This document shows, piece after piece, positions 10,712 through 23,200 of a stretch of 64,000 nt of DNA (its first letter is position 1; every line of letters begins with the position of its first letter). The translations under genes were made by a program, and so were the position numbers. The stretch is from Anopheles merus (taxonomy: Eukaryota > Arthropoda > Insecta > Diptera > Culicidae): positions 30,454,158 to 30,518,157 of the forward strand of contig NC_054084.1 in assembly GCF_017562075.2 (NCBI RefSeq), read 5' to 3'. The notes under the pieces are model-generated. The model made no database searches. It was not told where the DNA came from and saw nothing but the letters and a program-made list of their open reading frames with translations.

Positions 10712-13055
10712 ATTGATGCTTTAAAGAAGTTTGGTATTTTGTATTCCCATCGGGCCATCGGTTCTCCCCCGTTGGGAAGTGGTTCGAATTTGCTAAACAC
10801 CACCAGGTCTAGCACACACACACATTTAAAAGTCGAAGGTGTACGCTAATTAACGGGAACCTGTAGAAGTAACACGAGAAGTACTTATTTTAGCCGGTTT
10901 TCGATGAAAAGTTAACTAACTCACGCGAAGCAAACCTAAAACATTGTCTTTCCAGAAAATAAATATGAAGTGAAACCTCAAACCTCAAGAAAAACGCATA
11001 AAAGCAGTGTGTGCGTGTGTGTCGTAGCGTACATGATAAGAACATTCGAACGACGAGGTACCTTTAAATACACTCACACCGTAACAAACAAACAAAAAAA
11101 CAAAAGTAGCAACTATAAAGCAAAGCAGAAAGCATCCAGCAATTCACCCGGGAACGGGCAAGTAGATAGTGCGTGTAAGGAAATATTTACAAATGAACGA
11201 TTTCAACCACACTTGTACTACTACCCCACGGGTTGCATTTTGTCACGTTTGTATTGCAATAATAGGATGCAAATCGTACTACAAAACTGTGCTATCTGTG
11301 TATAATGCTCATTGTGGATAGGTGACATTACGAAGAAAGAGAAGCACTCTCGAGTCTCACTGCACACAATACAATTTGTAAGGCAAAACACACCACACCT
11401 TAGAAGAGGTGGAGGCAAATCTGTTCGTCAAAACAACAACTTTATCCAACTTTCTCTCTTATTAACGTTTAAACGACTTAGTCACTGTCATTGTCATTTT
11501 GGTCATGTATTTCAATCTTACCAAAATAATGTTCAACACACACACACACACACACACTTAAAAGTAATTAAAAGAATGTTTCTTCCAACACCGTGCAACC
11601 GCAGGATGTTGTCAGTTTTCATGCCAAACAACCTACTGTACTGCAGTGTAAACGTGAAAAGTGCCCCCGAAAAGCACTTAAAACCTACATCTCCCGAGCA
11701 GTTAGGAGTGTTTTTGACGGTAGTAAAAGCGGTATGAATTAGTCCGTTGTACATTTCGCACGGAAGCAAAAACTCTACCCTCCCGCCCCATTATTAAGAT
11801 CTATCGCTATTTGCTACAACACTACATCAAATATAAGTATATATTAATAATTATAATTATCTCCTTTCGCTAATACCGTCGTTATTACTACTTCACTCAC
11901 AAGCCACGGGGGGTGTGTACGCCCTTACCTACCGGCAGGCACACCTGAGTGCTGTTAATAATACACTCACAAAACTTACACAACACACTTATGAACGCTG
12001 GGGGAGAGGTCCCAGGACGACAGGATATATTGTATCGGGAAGCACATACAAGAACTGAACAGAAGTAAGGATTTATGCAAGAAAAGCAAAGCGAATAGCG
12101 AAAAAGGGAGACATTGCCTTGTGCAAGGAATTGTGCTCACTGACAGGAATTAAAGGCGAGCGAACAGAGGAACAGGAAGCTTGGTGGCCGTGGTAGCTTG
12201 TATAAAACAAAACTCCCCATGTTTAACACGCTCGAACGAAGGTGAACACTAATTTAACATATTGATCTACAGCCAACATACATGGAGGAAGACAGTGTAG
12301 CATACTAAAAAAAACCGCCAAACTAATGGTAACACGCGCCGTGACCGCATTAGGGCAGCGAAGGAATACGCGGATCGTGGCAGGGAAGAAGGGGTGCAGT
12401 GACACAAACAGCAAGCAGTACGATCGTATATGTGAGAAAACGGAAATGGAAATATATTTAAAACCCCAAGACAATTTAAAATCCAAACTGAAACGCTTAT
12501 CGCGCGCTTGCGCTAATAATCACAGGACGCTTTTTGATATATGAACGATTACGAAAGAAATCATCGACTAGAGAGGGCTTAATGCTGGTGAAACGACTTT
12601 CTCTCATCCTGCTTTGTGGAACCTAATAACTATGCTGCTTCTACTAACATCTTCAGCGGTCCATCGCGTTGCGTTCTTTGCGTTCGGTGCTACTCGATCG
12701 ATCGAACGTCCAAACGAGCCACGGATGGGCGGCATGCCGGGTGAGACATCCAGCAGCTGGGTATGTGGAAGAAAAGATCCCCCCCCCCAAAGGACGGGTT
12801 GCTTGCATTTGCAATGGCAAGGAATTTTGGTCCCTTCGGTGTGGATGGAAAGCTGTGGAAAGAAGCTAAACACAGGTAGGTTTGAGGGATGGTAAATAAA
12901 CAATTTAAACATTAAATAATAAAAAAAGCTTTTTCTACCAAAACTATTAACTCATCATCCATGCTTTAAACGTTCTTTCTTTGCTCACACTCGAACACAC
13001 ACACACACACACTCGTCCAATTCGTGTTACCGTTAGTCGATAAGCACAACCACAG

Positions 13056-13063
13056 TGTAAATA
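13056..13063 (+). promoter_or_regulatory. Second Pumilio-type element
   Basis: TGTAAATA is an exact UGUANAUA match, 85 bases before the AATAAA at 13148. That position is typical for a regulatory site near a distal 3' end. Inference only. Confidence 0.3.
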
Positions 13064-13147
13064 AGTGTATAATTTTTGGAGTATTGTTTAAAGCAGTAGT
13101 TTACCATTTTATTACTTGATCGAGCTCTTCATCCAACCTGCAAGGCA

Positions 13148-13153
13148 AATAAA
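13148..13153 (+). terminator. Candidate distal polyadenylation signal
   Basis: AATAAA at the last point where the sequence looks UTR-like. Earlier signals at 10301, 10958 and 12918 are equally good matches. Confidence 0.3.
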
Positions 13154-16100
13154 ATTCCATGGAGTCAATGGACACCCTGTGCATACCGTGAAATGAGTGT
13201 GAAATCATTCTTAGAAGAGAAAGAATCGACTAGTGAATAATGTCCGAAAATGCTCATAGTTCTGAATCTTCGAATGATTAATCTCTACGAAGCCAATTTC
13301 CTTTAGTGATTGTAAGTATATGAACGTTAAAACTGAAAAATATCTCCATCGAGTACCACTCACTGTGAAACCTTTTCTTATCATTTTAGCTGAAACCAAC
13401 ACACAGTATCCAACCACACCAAGGCAAAATTACAACCTAGTGAAGGGAGTGCAAATACTACCCAATCAGGAAGAGCGAGTGGTCAGCATCATTTATCAAA
13501 CATTAGCACCAAAGAAAACGTAACACAAAACAGTAAGATGCCATTACCCAGATTGGTGCAAACCACTTCAACACCCTTATATCAGCAACCGGTGCACCAT
13601 CACATGTTTCTTTGGTCCAAATTAACCCACCCGTCGCCCGTGCCCAGCGCACCCTCCAAGGTGCGAAACCCGAACGACGCCCAATGGTGGCACACACGGT
13701 AACGCCACGATGAAAAGCGTAAGATAACGCAACAAAACGGCGTTGCGTTCTTCGCCATCGCGATACATATCAGGATGTCCTTTCGAACAATCTATGTCCG
13801 TGTGTGTGTGTGTGTGTGTGCGTGTATTTGCAGCCCGAAAATTGGAAAGTGCAAACATAGACGAATGTAAATCGATTCCATTTCCATCCCGCGAGTGATG
13901 CTTCTTCATCGGCCCGCTTTGCGCAACATCAAAGCACGTGTAGCGGGGTTGCGATACACACAAAAGGCTGCGGGGTGGATGGAAAGCACACACTTATTTG
14001 CACTGTCCGAGTGTGTAATGGTGCGGGACTGGATGCTGTACAGCCGCAGGCCGTAGCTATCGATCCATCTGTGCTGCAGTGCACACAGGCCGGATTTTCC
14101 GGGTTTGTTTAATTTCGTTAATTGAAATAGTGTCGAAAGCGACACCGGCAAGCCCGAGATTTTGAGGGACGAAGTGCCAGCCAACACAGTTGACACAACA
14201 GTTGTTCGAGTGTCCGTAGTGGCATCGTGGCGATAGACACAGCGAGGGGACACACACACACACACGTGGTGAAATGGCTACCGCAAAAAGCGGAACGAGA
14301 GTTCGCTTCGGAAACTAAACTAACTCTAGTAATCGAACCAGTAGACTAGACTGTGTGCAAACGCGTGAGAGGGACAGAGCAGCGGCTAACCGAAGGACCT
14401 TACTCCCTTTTTGTGGGGTGTTGTTTGAACTAGTGCAATTGATTTGCTTTGCAGAAGAAAAAGAAGAAAAAAATAGGAAAGGACAGCAAAAGCAAACGGG
14501 ACAAGCTCGATTGAAGCCCGCTGATAAGATGCCAAATGAAAAAAAAACGGAAAACTGAAGTGAAAATGGAAATGGCCGTCGGGTGTCCGAGGCTCACCGG
14601 AGAATGGAGAACTCCACCCACACGATCTGATGGTCATCTGGAAGCCGCTCTTGTTAAAAGTGGTGTGCAAAGTAAACCTCTCTATCCGCGCTGGTCCCAG
14701 TCTCCCGCCCGGTCGTAGCACGGGTACGCGTTGGTCAAAGTGGCCAACCGGTCCGAAGGTCCGAAAGTAAACGTGTATGTGTGCTCTTCATCCGGGCGCT
14801 CTCAATAGAATCTTTTGCTCTCTCTCTCTCCCTCACACACACACATACCAAGAGCCCAGTTCGCATTAAAATTGTATGCCACCATTTGAAATGCATGCAC
14901 CAGACAGAGCAGTGGCCGGCGGGATGGTGGTTGTCCCCGGCATGGAATCGACCCGAGCGACTGAGGAGGTGTCCATCGCCATCAGGTTTCGGTGGCCGGT
15001 GTTTCTACCATTCAGCAGGCTAACAATCCCTCTCTTCAGGACCTTACTCCTCGTTGGGCAGAAAAAAAGACATTCAGAAAAACGGAACCCTGGGTCAAGC
15101 CGGTCAAAAAGGCACACACGCTCGTTGTTCGTGGAATTTTCAGCAAGTGAACACCACAGCCCGGGCTTTTGGTGAACGAGCACACACGACATACACCACC
15201 ATCACCACCTTCCTGTGCTTGATGGGGAGAGGCAAGGGGTGTGGAAATCAATTTTACGTTCGCAAACAGTGCCGTTAAAGACTTCACACTTTTTTACAGC
15301 GCACTTGTAGGACAGCGATTTTTGTAGGACAGACACCAAGCGACGAACCGTATACATAGGAACAGTGTATCCTTTCAGTTTCGTGCTATTTTTAGGCACA
15401 ATGTTACGGCGAAGCAAGTGAGCACGTGTGTACCCACTTGTACAGTTCCGATGGGATGTTCCAAAAAGTCAATTGGAAAGCTGCTGCAAAGCAAAAAAAA
15501 AAACACAGAACAACATACATGTGTTTGATTTAAACCTGAACCACTGTGTACCGTGTCTTTCGTGTGTCCCTACAGCGTTCTGCTTCAGTGAAAGTGTGCC
15601 TCGAAACACCGGCACGATGTCGTGCCAGTTTGGTAATTGTTAATGTGACACACACACGTCAAACATTGTTTGATGTACTTTTTGAGCGATGATGAACGGA
15701 TCAAACTGCTGGAAGGTCTTTTTTTAACTGGGGTCTCGGAATGAATTGCTTTAATCCACTGTCACCGAGAGTCTACCGGTGACGTACCGTAACAGCTGGT
15801 AAAGAGCACTAGAGAGCGAGTGAGGGATGACAGTATTAGAGTAAGAGTATTTGCATGATACTTGCTGAAATGCAATGTAATTAATAAGGATTAGGATGAA
15901 TTTGATTATTAATGCGCAAAAAGAGGGTGTTTTTTAACTATTATTATGAATTCTGTCAACCGACCAAGATGTCCCTTTTGAATCCAGAAGGGATCATGTT
16001 TTTATAATAGAGCGAGATATTTTAAATTAATATACTTAAATTCAACATTTTAGAGCAAAAATAATGATTGATTTATATCGATTTTAAATAAAGGAAAAAT

Positions 16101-16356
16101 ATCAATACATGAAAAAGGATATCAAACAGGAAGAGGAAGCAGGAGAGCATATTGGAGATTATTCTGGTAACGAACTTATAATGAAGATTGTTGCCCTTCC
16201 CTCTCACTTACTCATCTCTCTTTACTAAAATTAATTTGGCATTAAGCTCTCTCCACTTATCGGCATTATAATTCTCCATTTCTAATTATAATAATTATCC
16301 ATATTTCTAATTACCAATAGCAATTTCGATTCGGGAACATCCATCAGAGAACGAGA

Positions 16357-16440
<84 letters not shown>

Positions 16441-18094
16441 CGAGGAAAATGTGCCAAAATTTGCCAACCCTCCCTATGCGAAGCTAATTACTCGTCCGTT
16501 CCCTGACATGCGATAATTCGTCATCATCATCGGCAGGATCATAATTTTCACACACCAACAAGCTCATTTGGCGATAAATGCCAGGGCGACAAACGATTTA
16601 CTCCTACGCGCCCAATTACACCAACCAATATGCTCGCTTGGTGTGTGTGTTCCCCACAACGATTAACCCCTCACCATGCCGGGTGCTAATCGGACCCTGC
16701 TAATTTCGCCGTTTATTTATTGCCTGTTGGACAAGGAACGAACGACGGGCACAGCAATTGGTCAGAACGCTCTCGAAAAGGGGGTTCATTTCGTAGGGTG
16801 GTCGAATGGGTGCGTATGGCATGGATGTGTGGTAGCGCAGGAAATGGAGTTGAAACGTTGAGTAAAGATTTAAAATTTGCTGCATCCACATAACGATTGA
16901 AAAGGTTACACAAAAGCTAGTTGGCGTAGTGCAAGGCTTACTTGCCAAAGTGTGATTAGTGATAGTAGCAGGAATAATTATTGTTTACATTACTTACTAG
17001 GAAATAGATACTTTGAGGCTTTATTTGCACTGTGTGATGAATAATTTATTCGACCAATCTCCCGCCCGCTCCACACCAAAACCTCAGAGGCCCGCGAGCC
17101 CTAAAGTGCGTCCCGAAATCAACCCTCTCCGTCCTTCTCAAGTGGCCTCGGTGATGGTACGGTACGCGAATACGTAGCGCGCGACCGCTAACCGGTTGTT
17201 TTGCTGCCCTTTCGACATTATAATGCCCTCACTCGTCGACCGACATTAGTAAAGCAAGCAAGCAAAAAAAAAACAACAACCAAAACCCCGTTGGGAAAAA
17301 GAGGGTTCGTCTCTCTTAGCAAAAGGCAAGCACGAAAAAACAACGGATTGGGCGAACAAAAAACAAGGGTCCCGGCCGAAAGGGGGAGTCCGAAGAGCAA
17401 AATAATCCATCCATCTTTCCCCCTTCCCAGTCACCTCACCGAACAAAAAACCAACGGCACCAACCCGGAAAACTAATAAAACTGTAACAATTAATTTACG
17501 TGTGCTCACCACCACCACCACGCCGCTTGAAATGTAAACATATTAACTGAACAAGGCACAACAGAAGAAATACTTCTAGCAAGCGGTGAATACAGCGGCT
17601 TGTGTTGCCCCGTTTGCTTTGGTTGGTTGTTGCGGTGCAGAAAACGGATAGGGGTGTGCATGTGCATTTTTGCCAGCTCTAACGGCCCTCTCTCAAGGGC
17701 ATGCCGGCAAAAGTGTGGTGGTGGAAAATTAGGAGCATGCTAAAATGGGAAGGTGTTTTTCTTCTAATGGTGCATGAAGTGGGCCATTTTTTAGAGGGGT
17801 TGAAAGAGCGGGGACAGGACAGAAGTTTTGGTTAGATGTTGCATTTGCCTACCCGGTAAGCTGGAACGAGTTGAACGGCAAATTGTTGTACAATTATTGC
17901 TTTTTTTACACGAAAATAGTGGAAAATTAGTTTCTGTTTACTTCTCTCGCATTTTCAATTTCTTAGAGATTAACCAGCTTAGAGAGAAGGAGGTATTGAA
18001 CTTCTATTTTTTTTAATTGTACGTTAAACCCTTGCTTCATATAATTATCCTCGATCATATGATTATGCGGACCTTTTAGATATGAATTACATTA
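13154..18094. other. Intergenic, microsatellites only
   Basis: No convincing exon, RNA gene or transposon. It contains a GT run at 13799-13824 and the long GA microsatellite at 16353-16437. Slightly GC-richer patches at 13.6-14.2 and 14.5-15.2 kb could be control DNA, but no motif decides it. Confidence 0.5.
16353..16437 (+). repeat. (GA)n microsatellite, about 85 bp
   Basis: Almost uninterrupted GA dinucleotides with a single T. Long GA tracts can bind GAGA factor, but no promoter or gene is visible next to it, so a neutral microsatellite is the simpler reading. Confidence 0.9.
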
Positions 18095-18203
18095 GGCGTC
18101 ATCCATCAATTACGTGACGCAAAAATTGGTTCTGATGATCGGATGCTCAGTGCCGTTTGCAATGTTTTTGCATCACCATCATCAGAAGCATATTTATTTA
18201 CAT

Positions 18204-18320
18204 GAGGAAAGATGACGAGCAGAGTGTGTATCCTTTCTCTCACTCCTTCCGCTTCCTTTGAGGGATGCTGCGACCAATCGAAACGCCACTAGTGTGGATC
18301 AAATTTAAAAATATTGTAAT
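18204..18320 (+). repeat. First copy of direct repeat inside the MITE
   Basis: Begins gaggaaagatgacgagc and includes tgagggatgctgcgaccaat. The second copy at 18436-18559 is clearly similar but has several substitutions and small indels, so the duplication is not recent. Confidence 0.75.
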
Positions 18321-18435
18321 AGGAGATCATCCAAATCAGGAGCTCATCTCTATTGATCCACACTCTCACTAGTGTGAGAATATTTGTACCTTACACTCTC
18401 TTATTAGGCGTTTATCACATGCTCTTATCATACGA

Positions 18436-18559
18436 GAGGAAAGATGACGAGCGGAGTGTGTATATTTTTTTTCTCTCTCTCCTTCCGCTACCTTTGAGGG
18501 ATGCTGCGACCAATCAAAACGGTACTGGCGGACTTGGACGAAAATTAAAAGTATCGTAA
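18436..18559 (+). repeat. Second copy of direct repeat inside the MITE
   Basis: Same unit as at 18204-18320. It is followed directly by the internal terminus copy at 18561-18585. Confidence 0.75.
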
Positions 18560-18779
18560 AGCGTCATCCATCAATTACGTAACGCAAAAAATGTAAATTT
18601 GAGACCCCAAACTGTAACGTTGGAAGCAACCGACGTTGGTATGAACTGGCTCCCTAGCAATAACGGACTATTCGGTGGAGTGGTACATAAAAAGGAGCGA
18701 TATTCGGTTTAGACTAGCATAACTGCAAAAAATGTTAAGCAAAGAAGAAGAATCAACGTTTACATATTACTCATTTTTT

Positions 18780-18870
18780 CTTCTTCTTCTTTGGCGCAAC
18801 AACCATTGTCGGTCAAGGCCTGCCCTTACCACTTGTGGGTTTGGCTTTCAGTGACGCTTGTTGACATCCC
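18780..18870 (-). mobile_element. SINE200-like fragment (3' part, reverse orientation)
   Basis: TTCTTCTTCTTCTTTGGCGC, followed by CAACAACCATTGTCGGTCAA and GGCTTTCAGTGAC, matches my memory of the 3' part of the Anopheles SINE200 family on the opposite strand. It is truncated and embedded in the MITE near its right terminus. The family name is from memory and was not checked against a library. Confidence 0.6.
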
Positions 18871-18911
18871 CTCCCACCCCTAAAAGCGTTACGTAATTTA
18901 TGGATGATGCC

Positions 18912-21900
18912 TTACAGATAACGATACAGCAAATTACCTATTCCATAAAGGCCCGAATTTTTATAACTCAGCTACCAAAGCAAACACATCTTCACCAGCC
19001 AACCGTTCCTACCTCAAACTGTTCATTTGTTAACCTATCGCAAGATAGTTTCATTGCTGATTATCGTTCAACGTTGCTGCCGTTTGAGAGGGAAAAAATG
19101 AAGCACTACAGACCCTTTTACTGCACCCGGCTACAAAGCGACGAACCCCTCCGGGGGTTCCAGGCGAGCGTTAACAAAACTCTCCGCTCTAAGCCAAACC
19201 TCAAACATACAACCAGCTCAGCACAGAAAACATGCCTCCGGTGCAGTGCGCATATAGAACAACGTTGTTCACGCGCGCCAAAAGAAATGCACGGAAAACT
19301 TTAAATCGAACCTCAAACACAACACAACAGAACACAATTTTCCTCCCGGAAATGGGAAGAAGGTGCTAGCAAGGAATGTCCGATGCACTCACTCGGACGA
19401 GGAAACAATTCGTTCGAGCCTTATTTATTATGGCATTACAAGCAGAAGAGAGAGAGAAAAAAAACCTTGAGAAAGGTAAACAAGCTCCATTTTTGTCGTA
19501 GTTTGCTTACAAAGCACTAACAAATTGGAATGCGCGCGATGGAATCTACATGTCCAATCAAAAAGAAGGTTTTGCTCTTTTTGTGTTTGTCAAACCGGTA
19601 GTAGAATTACGAACGGTTTTTGCTCATATTGCAGCTTGCTTTTGTTGTTAGCGTTTGGGAAGATCACATCGCATTCATTGTGAGTCACCAATTCATCAGC
19701 GGGCAATTAACTGGGTGGAAGAAGGATGTGTCTTCAAGATGGGTTTATTTTGCTCAACTGCATGTTTATACTTGTTTATGCCTAAGCAAATAGAGATTAG
19801 GGCTGTTTGTATGTAGGTTCAGAGTGTATAAGAACCCCATTAATATGTAACTACAGAGTTTTATGGGCGTTTTTTCTCAAGGCAAGGCTCTTTAAATTGG
19901 CTCAAGAGCACACACCGGCTCTTGAGCTACCTTTAGAGTCGATACATTTTTGCAGTAGTTTGAAGTATGGGAGTTTTGTTCATTTTTAAACCACTCATAA
20001 ACACTTTGATTCATAACGATCGTCGTCGTTTCTTATGCCAAATTTACCCCGCTCTAACGGATTGATTTAACTCCACACACAAACTAACTTCCAACTCTTC
20101 TACCAAAATGCGAAAGCGGTCGATCCTGGTGCAGCCAGCCCGTTGCACACCATAGGAGGGATTTTTGTCCTGGGAATGGGAAGTACTGTTCCCATTGCCA
20201 AACCCGCCAAGCACCGTGGGGAAACGGGGAGTGGCATTGAACGGTTTAAACTGGTGGGCCAACATCAATGACATTTCGGGCTGTGATGCAAATATGCATA
20301 AGAGTTGTTGTGGTGGTCTTTATTGTTTTGTCCCGATGTTGTGGCCTAACGTTTGGGCGGGTTCAATATCCGTCTATTGTTTCTTTGGTTGGGCGTTTTT
20401 TTTTTCGGCCGGCTGACATTTATCGGGAATCAAACAATCGTCCAATACGGCATGGTGTCGGTGGTTTGACAACAACATGATTAATTTTTAACGCGCTCAA
20501 TTAAACTTGTGTTTGAACGTTTTTTACAGGGTTTCTCAAGCATCAAGCTCAACATCATTAGCAAATATTTATATCTCAACAGTATTAATTATCATTTGAA
20601 TGATCGATCGTTGGTTGATTGGACTTATTTTTGGCACAAACAATGAACTTTAAACATTCAACGTTAAAAATTGGAAATAGAAGCTTATGAAAGACTATCC
20701 GCAAAAATACAGATTTTCAAATTATTTAAATTATTAATGAAAACCCTGGTCTTTGGTTCTAAGTATGAAACAAAAAACAAATCTTGAAACGAATATCACT
20801 AATAACTAGTATAATTTTAAAGTCTTTCCTGCTGTTGTTGGGAACAAAGACACTAGAAAGAGCTACCAACTAAGGGCAATATCTGAAAATTTGCTCTCTT
20901 TGCTAAGTTATCATGTAATACAAACGATTATTCTCTTTTCTCTAGTTCCTTTTTTTTACTTACTGCATATAAAGGCCTTGTTGGCCAGATGTATTACTTC
21001 CAATACTCCATCGTTACAGAACCCAATACTTTGTTGCTTTGCAAATAGCATCAATTAAGATCTTAAGATCGATCTGTCTATTACCTCCCGATTGCTACGT
21101 CTACGATATTCCCGTATATTCGGACCCTTTCTTTATTGGCAAAACAGATCATCAAAACATTTGGCAGCAATGCTTTTCGAAGCATGAAACGCGTACACAC
21201 ACACTCGATCCATTTCACAGCTGCTGATTGTGGCTGAAGTAATGATTTGATTTGAAGATTGTTGTACCTTTTTTTGTTGTTGCCTCACTGCTCACCAAAT
21301 ACACTTCGCCGAATCGGAATCACACCGAATCATCCGTCCCAAACACCCCGTCAATAATCCACCCCGAATGGACGCGAACGGACGCATCCACGCATTTGTC
21401 CAAAGTCGTCGAACCGTCCCACGACGCTGCCTTTAATCGGCGGCTTAAGCCGGAAAAAGGAAGCGATCCCCGGGGGCAAGGTTTTGGGGGAAGCAGAAGA
21501 AGCATTAGGAACTGCTACCGAAGCTGGGCGCAGTTTTGTTGCCTTTCGTCGGAGAGCACTCAAGCATGCAACAATACATCTTCGAAGCCATCTTTAGAGC
21601 GCGATATGGTATTGATGCTTCTGGAAGATCCTACAAAGACGGAAAACGGGATCTGTGATCTCAAGAACTCCGCCGAAAAAAAGAAGGTAGGCCCTCTTCC
21701 CGGGGTGAGCATCCGGGGCCGATGTGAGGGTTGAATTATTTCATTAGACCTCAAAATCAAAACGCTTCAGCCGTCAGGGAGAAGGGTAGGGTCTAGAAGG
21801 GCCGTCCTAGCATGAGGTCATGGGTGCGATGGGTGCGCGAATGCCATTCCCTGCTGGCTTAATTATAGACGTACGTTGTCGGCTGCGCTCAGCCGTTGGG

Positions 21901-23153
21901 TGTAGAACTCAACTCTCTCTCTGTCGCAACTCTGGGAGGAGCAAACACCGTGGACGTCTTTGCTTTTTGGGGCGTTGATTTGACTTATGTAAGCGTCGGA
22001 ATGTGTCTCAGACTCGGACGCAAAGCTTGGCAAGGTGAGAACCGACCGGAACATTGACTCCCAACGTCAGGAGTCGAGTATTGCAGGAAGTCCTGCGGGC
22101 ACTGTGGAGACAGAGTCAGATCACCGCCCATCGAAAAACGGGGCATTCCTTCACATTTCTGGAGGATGGCCAGAGCGTGGCGCGACGACTTCGCGGGGTG
22201 CACCTGTGGGATCTGGGCTCGTTTCTACGGTGGACCTTGTGTATAAGGAGTTGTTGAGAACCTTACATCTCAAGGAGCTAACAACGAGCATGTTTTCGCT
22301 TCGCGAATTACTTCGTTTTGCCAATATTTAATTTGCTCTGGAACAATAAGACAAATCGTTGCTGTTGGGAAAACAAATTTCTTCTTGTTTGAAATCAGAA
22401 ATTAAACAATAGGCATACAGAGAGTGCATGCATAAACAGAGCTATTGTTAGTTGGACAGCATTTGGAATAAGGGGAAACGTAAGAATTTGGCATATTTAT
22501 TCAAACCATTAATTTCTTGTGATTTTTTTATTATTTTTTTTATATTCTGAGACTGGATAAGAGAAACTCCTCAGGAATAGGAATATATAAAAATACTGCT
22601 ATTTTTTCCATTGATCAATATTGATTAATCCGTTTTTCATCTATTTTTAGATCGGTTTTATTTCTCTTGTTTGCTCTTCTTTTTTCTACTTTTTTCTGCT
22701 TAATTTTATTCACAAAATGTGAATTTATTGCTTGTTTTAGCTAGAAATATTTGACTGTTTCGTCAGATTGAACGTTTTCTTTTATTTTTAGTATCAGTTT
22801 CCTCTGTATTGCTTGCATAAGTTCTACCATAAAGAATCTACAAAGAAAACAAACAGCAATGAAAACATAATTTAAAAAAAAAATTCATTCATTTATTAAT
22901 ATGTTCAATAAGAACATTACCATGTGTTTGTTCTACTTTAACCTTACTACACAAGAAATTTCAATAATAAGTCTTCAAAATTCATTCCAAAATGCTCTTC
23001 CGGCGTATGAAACAAACACGATTACCTGCCGAGCAGGGTTTTGCAACTGTTTAACCCACGGCCTACTATCAGCATGGGAGTAAGGTGGAATTTCACATCC
23101 AATTTGTGCAAAGGAAGCAAGAACAAAAAGCTTTCTTCACGCACACAAAAACA

Positions 23154-23200
<47 letters not shown>

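Larger units (their letters stand above)
8820..13153 (+). other. Probable long 3' UTR of the left-hand gene
   Basis: Non-coding sequence with CA/AC runs and A-rich stretches and no recognised transposon, following the stop. Candidate AATAAA signals stand at 10301, 10958, 12918 and 13148, so nested 3' ends are possible. Two Pumilio-type elements, TGTACATA (10704-10711) and TGTAAATA (13056-13063), fall inside it. Extended 3' UTRs of this size are common for insect neural genes. Without transcript data the true end is unknown. Confidence 0.4.
18095..18911. mobile_element. Composite MITE-like element with terminal inverted repeats
   Basis: The left end (GGCGTCATCCATCAATTACG and on to GTGACGC) and the right end, read in reverse (GGCATCATCCATAAATTACG and on to GTAACGC), are imperfect inverted repeats of about 26 bp. 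Both are bordered by TTA, which could be a 3-bp target duplication. An internal copy of the same terminus lies at 18561-18585. A 117-124 bp unit occurs twice in direct orientation (18204-18320 and 18436-18559), each followed by a terminus-like sequence. The element therefore looks like tandem or nested MITE copies. No transposase frame is present. A SINE fragment sits just inside the right end. Confidence 0.7.

Noticed and set aside
16282..16467. Poly-Leu/Ser open frame on the minus strand
   Set aside because: It is a translation of the GA microsatellite.
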